From Irineochytrium annulatum (taxonomy: Eukaryota; Chytridiomycota; Chytridiomycetes; Chytridiales; Chytridiaceae), in contig JADGJL010001031.1 in the NCBI GenBank assembly GCA_027600665.1, positions 1 to 10,862 on the forward strand: a stretch of 10,862 nt of DNA, read 5' to 3'. Both the position numbers and the translations under genes were made by a program. Positions 7,973 through 10,862 of the stretch are shown piece by piece (the stretch's first letter is position 1; each line of letters starts with the position of its first letter). Under the pieces are notes generated by a model, which did not search any database, had not been told where the DNA came from, and saw only the letters and a program-made list of their open reading frames with translations.

Positions 7973-8880
7973 TCCTTTCCGTGTGTTGGGTCGTTTGGAT
8001 ATTAGAGAGGATGGTGAAACTCGTCGGCCAAGGAATTGAAGTGCGGAGGTCGGCGCGCTGTCTGGAAGTCGGGAGTTAGACATTTGACTTTTTTCTTTCA
8101 TTCTGCCCTTGTCCTTTCTGCTTTACGTTGGGGTTCCAGATGTCTGTCGTTTGATTCCCGCACGATATAATTACTTCCCGCTACTTCGTTTGGGTGCAGA
8201 TCATAACGTGTATGTATCCGTCGGCTTCCATCGATGGCATTTTTTAAATTCCTCCCCCTGCCATCATCCACCTTCTTCCTCTGCTTTGTTTATTGTCACG
8301 ACACAATCTTTTCACCAACGCACCTATTCTCCCCTCCTCCTTCATGTGGAATGCGCGCCTAAAATCGCGCACCCTTTAGGACTCTTGCCATCTATCCCCT
8401 TTCTCATTTCTGAATTTGTATCTTACTTGATTTGTCTCCCGGCGTTGTCTGAAAAAGCTGAGAGCCTGCTAGTATCTGTTTTTTCTTTTGCCTCCATGTT
8501 CCTCTTGCTTCCTCGTCTCTTCTCCTGTGCAACCTGCTTTGGATCTCTTATGCCTTGAGTTGGTAATTCTCTTTTCTTCCCACCTTCTTTTGTCCCGTTC
8601 TGGCTTTCCTTTCATTTTCTCTACTTTGTTCTGCTAAGACAAGGAGAAACGGTCCTGACCTTTTCTAAAATATGACAATTAACGACTTAAACTAATGAGC
8701 AGAACGGTCTTTTTCGCTTCAATGCCGAAATATCGAATAAGTATTCTGCTACACGCTCCTCGCCACACTGCCAGAAGCCGATGGGATCACAATGTAACCC
8801 CTTTCTCCGCCGGGCCGTCCGTCGCCAGAGTGCATTAGCAAGTCGACAAGTTCGCATAGGACTGACGTCTTGTGGAACAG
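7973..8880 (+). promoter_or_regulatory. Long pyrimidine-rich upstream/5' region of the WSC gene
   Basis: After the F-box stop come about 900 bases without a convincing gene. From about 8240 to 8640 the plus strand is dominated by C and T runs (CTTCCTCT, CTTTTCTTCC, TTTCCTTTCATTTTC), as in many fungal promoters and 5' leaders. The ORF at 8109-8558 is a product of this skew. A CTGAC branch-like site at 8861-8865 followed by GTGGAACAG| at 8880 looks like the 3' end of an intron, so part of this stretch probably holds an intron and a signal-peptide exon that I could not locate. Two candidate hydrophobic starts (ATG at 8234 and 8495) lack a usable donor. Confidence 0.5.
8352..8371. repeat. Short perfect inverted repeat (6-base arms, 8-base loop)
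   Basis: TGCGCG at 8352-8357 is mirrored by CGCGCA at 8366-8371 around an AT-rich loop. It is a GC island inside the pyrimidine-rich promoter-like region. It could be a binding site for a dimeric regulator, or chance. Confidence 0.3.
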
Positions 8881-10143
8881 CACGAAAAAGCCCCCTTTGC
8901 ATCGAACAGCAGGACCGTGAGCACGCTGCGGACGCTGATCACCTCTGCGAACTGGCCGCCCGCCATGGCCTCGCCCGCCTTCTACCCGGACGGCGTGATC
9001 GGCTGCGTCGTGCCTGCCACTGCCGGGACCAACCTCACACTGTCGTCGCCCCCAACCACGACTCAGGCGCAAGCCCTCGTCTGCTTGGAGGCGGCCGCCA
9101 TCAGCCAGTGCGGCTTTGTGGGAATGCAGTCAATCGGCGGCGCCTTTTCCTGCTCTTGTTATGCGGCAAAACCTGACTACAAGGCCGACCTCGGTAATCC
9201 GGCGGCCGCCTGCGGGGCATGCCCCGCTAACCCCACATTAGCTTCTGCAACGACAACCATCGCGTCAACAACAACACTATCAGCAGCATCGCCGTCATCG
9301 ACCGATCCATATTACTCCTCGTCATGGAATGTTCTCAGCAACGGCCCGGGGGGCTGCGGCCTGGCCACCGGCGTGTACGTCCTGTACAACTACACCGCCT
9401 TCAAGATTGGCAGCGCGCAGCAGATCCTCGGACTCTCCCCATCCCCGGCCACTTCAGTTACCCTTTCCACTACCACTACAACCGCGGCCGCAACGACCTC
9501 CTCCACCGCCGCCGCTAACCAACAGGACAACCAACCTGCGCAGAACACCTCGGATAGAATCGTCATCATCGCTCTCGGCGTCGCGCTCGCCGTCCTTGTT
9601 TCGGCTCTCGTATCCGTCGCCGGCGCTCGACACCTCCTGAAGAAACGATCTGCGTTGAAAGCGATGGTCTCGGCCGCCAACGCCACCAATGCCGCTGCTG
9701 CGTTAAACAACAACAACATTGCGGGACAGAGCCCTGGAGGATCCATGGACACGTCAAGCGACAGTGTCGGACCACTCCTCAGCCACCCGCCGCCGCCAGC
9801 GCTCATGGCCGTCGGCAGCGATGCGCAGGGCGGGAATCAGCAGATCTATGTCGTGCCGGTCATGATGGAGTTGGATCGGCACGCGATGGCCGGCGAAGGC
9901 GGGGGGTCAACTATCGGGGTGCATCATCATCACGCCGCCATGGCGCCGCCACCGCAGGACCACATGAACCCGACATATCTGGAGTACCGGAAGGATCAGC
10001 GGTCCATTCACAGCGCGCACTCCGGAAATGGCGGCGGTGGAGGAAGTGGCGCTGGGGCACAGAGCGGCGGGCAACCGACCTGGTTTGACTATCAGAATCA
10101 GTTACAGGAGGGAATGCATGGGATGAGGGTGAATGATGGTTAG
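8881..10143 (+). CDS. WSC-domain single-pass membrane protein (cell-wall stress sensor-like), 5' exon missing
   Basis: The frame is closed by a TGA at 8863-8865; the exon probably begins at 8881 after a CTGAC...AACAG splice site. A start at the first ATG (8965) would leave no signal peptide. Counting residues from the GTG codon at 8872: a WSC-like domain at about 42-172 holds eight cysteines (45, 71, 80, 94, 96, 114, 117, 162) with the typical GC, FVGMQ, CSCY and CG...GVYVLY spacing. A Thr/Ser/Ala-rich stalk (about 185-225, likely O-glycosylated) follows. Then comes one membrane segment (about 229-252, VIIALGVALAVLVSALVSVA) with LLKKR on the cytoplasmic side, and a disordered tail with HHHH (351-354), a Gly run, and WFDYQNQLQ near the end. 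Yeast Wsc proteins with this order sense wall stress and signal through Rom2/Rho1; the role here is inferred from that architecture. The S/T-rich insertion between cysteines 7 and 8 is unusual. Confidence 0.82.
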   Translation, partial: HEKAPFASNSRTVSTLRTLITSANWPPAMASPAFYPDGVIGCVVPATAGTNLTLSSPPTTTQAQALVCLEAAAISQCGFVGMQSIGGAFSCSCYAAKPDYKADLGNPAAACGACPANPTLASATTTIASTTTLSAASPSSTDPYYSSSWNVLSNGPGGCGLATGVYVLYNYTAFKIGSAQQILGLSPSPATSVTLSTTTTTAAATTSSTAAANQQDNQPAQNTSDRIVIIALGVALAVLVSALVSVAGARHLLKKRSALKAMVSAANATNAAAALNNNNIAGQSPGGSMDTSSDSVGPLLSHPPPPALMAVGSDAQGGNQQIYVVPVMMELDRHAMAGEGGGSTIGVHHHHAAMAPPPQDHMNPTYLEYRKDQRSIHSAHSGNGGGGGSGAGAQSGGQPTWFDYQNQLQEGMHGMRVNDG

Positions 10144-10591
10144 ATTGTTTGCATCTGGGTCTTGTTTTGCTGGCGCGTGGGTTGGTCGTATACTCAGAGC
10201 TATCCGTTGTTGGTATCGGGCTTTTCTGCGGCATGGCTCCGTCTTCATGGTCAAACTTCCTGTCCGTTTCTATATTACTTAAAATTCGCTTACGGCGTTT
10301 GATGGACGCTCTTTCGACCTGATTAAGTCCTTCCTGTACTTCCTTCCTTTACTCTCCCCGCATAGGTTTGCCTTCTTTACTTCGTTTGCCACTTTCGAAC
10401 AATACACTTCTCTTCATGGACGTACAATAGGTATGCAAATTATAGATTTATCTGACCGTAAATTGATCTTGTTTGACGTTTCAACATCCTCTCTTATTGT
10501 TGTTCTCCTAAGGAGCCACCTACTCACATTTTTGTCTGGCCGTTCTTAATTCAATTTGGTGGTGTTATCTGGCCCGATAACTCCCCTAAAG
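10144..10591. promoter_or_regulatory. 3' region of the WSC gene and promoter-like DNA of the next ORF
   Basis: This is AT- and pyrimidine-rich, with CTTCCTTCC-type runs at about 10328-10360 resembling the region upstream of the WSC gene. It should hold the WSC gene's 3' untranslated region and possibly a promoter for the right-edge ORF. No perfect AATAAA, tRNA or repeat was found. Confidence 0.45.
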
Positions 10592-10861
10592 ATGGTGTAT
10601 GAATACCTTGCAACTCCCTCGGGAGGTGGCTGCGACGAAGAAGCATCTATTGCGATGCTCACTGATCGTCCGGTCTCGTTGGCGATCCCGCGGCCCTGCG
10701 ATAATGTTCTCTGCCATGCCGACACCAGCGCCATCTCCTTCGACGGGCAGCGAGGTCAGCAGCCTTTGCTAGTGAACAACGACAACGCAAAGTTGTTAGC
10801 GGGGCCGCAGCTGAGGAGCGAGAGGAACATGGAGCAGAGTCACCCCAAGATATGTGCATGA
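10592..10861 (+). CDS. Hypothetical 89-residue ORF at the right edge, uncertain
   Basis: An ATG at 10592 opens a frame beginning MVYEYLATPSGGGCDEEAS that ends with a TGA at 10859-10861. The middle part uses C- and G-ending codons like the neighbouring genes, and composition is balanced with acidic residues, which favours coding over the Arg-rich minus-strand frames. No domain or signal is recognised. Because the window stops here it could also be the first exon of a larger gene whose donor I missed, or not a gene. Two minus-strand frames overlap it (10734-10546 and 10859-10659). Confidence 0.35.
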   Translation: MVYEYLATPSGGGCDEEASIAMLTDRPVSLAIPRPCDNVLCHADTSAISFDGQRGQQPLLVNNDNAKLLAGPQLRSERNMEQSHPKICA

Positions 10862-10862
10862 T

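Noticed and set aside
8109..8558. 149-residue hydrophobic plus-strand ORF resembling a membrane protein
   Set aside because: Its Leu/Ser/Phe/Pro content follows from the C/T-rich strand; its first codon is not ATG and no conserved pattern is visible. It is better explained as promoter or leader DNA.
8687..9072. Minus-strand ORFs overlapping the start of the WSC exon
   Set aside because: They overlap the WSC exon antisense, lack a recognisable motif and are ordinary for GC-rich sequence.
9905..9940. His run in the WSC protein as a metal-binding site
   Set aside because: Four His encoded by CAT/CAC repeats in a disordered tail are more likely low-complexity drift; no other metal ligands are nearby.
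1..10862. Biosynthetic, mobile-element or defence cluster
   Set aside because: No transposase, integrase, reverse transcriptase, terminal repeats, CRISPR repeats or co-oriented pathway genes are visible; the genes are unrelated in apparent function and separately spaced.

Overview
This window looks like nuclear DNA from a fungus, probably an early-diverging, zoosporic (chytrid-like) lineage. The lineage is an inference. The evidence is short spliceosomal introns of about 56-72 bases with GT...AG ends and CTAAC/CTGAC/TTGAC-type branch sites, GC-rich codon use in the exons, AT- or pyrimidine-rich spacers, standard stop codons, no bacterial operon layout, and a WSC-type cell-surface receptor.

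Layout, left to right. (1) Bases 1-1257 (+): the 3' part of a gene cut by the left edge. It encodes a proline-rich segment, a WH2-like motif, a possible winged helix and a coiled coil, ending in a short second exon. (2) 1258-1861: AT-rich spacer between two convergent genes. (3) 1862-3236 (-): a three-exon secreted pepsin-family (A1) aspartic protease-like protein of 419 residues with altered active-site motifs. (4) 3237-4301: a divergent intergenic region. Its GC-rich core (about 3550-4300) is open in several frames on both strands and may hide an unrecognised gene. (5) 4302-7972 (+): a four-exon gene for a 1157-residue F-box/leucine-rich-repeat protein, with a long Ala/Pro/Ser/Trp-rich tail containing three DPW motifs and a conserved-looking C-terminal segment. 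(6) 7973-8880: a long pyrimidine-rich upstream region. (7) 8881-10143 (+): a WSC-domain membrane protein resembling cell-wall-integrity sensors; its 5' exon was not found. (8) 10144-10591: 3' and promoter-like DNA. (9) 10592-10861 (+): a small, uncertain ORF at the right edge.

The genes do not form a cluster with one evident job. They are separately promoted housekeeping or surface genes: cytoskeletal (inferred), secreted hydrolase-like, SCF ubiquitin-ligase substrate adaptor, and surface sensor. I rebuilt six introns by eye; five are phase 0. I see no mobile element, rRNA, tRNA or CRISPR array. Nothing here is clearly a new biological system. The best leads are the F-box protein with DPW motifs, the protease-like protein with a DSG/DTC catalytic pair, the stretched WSC domain, and the first gene's domain combination.
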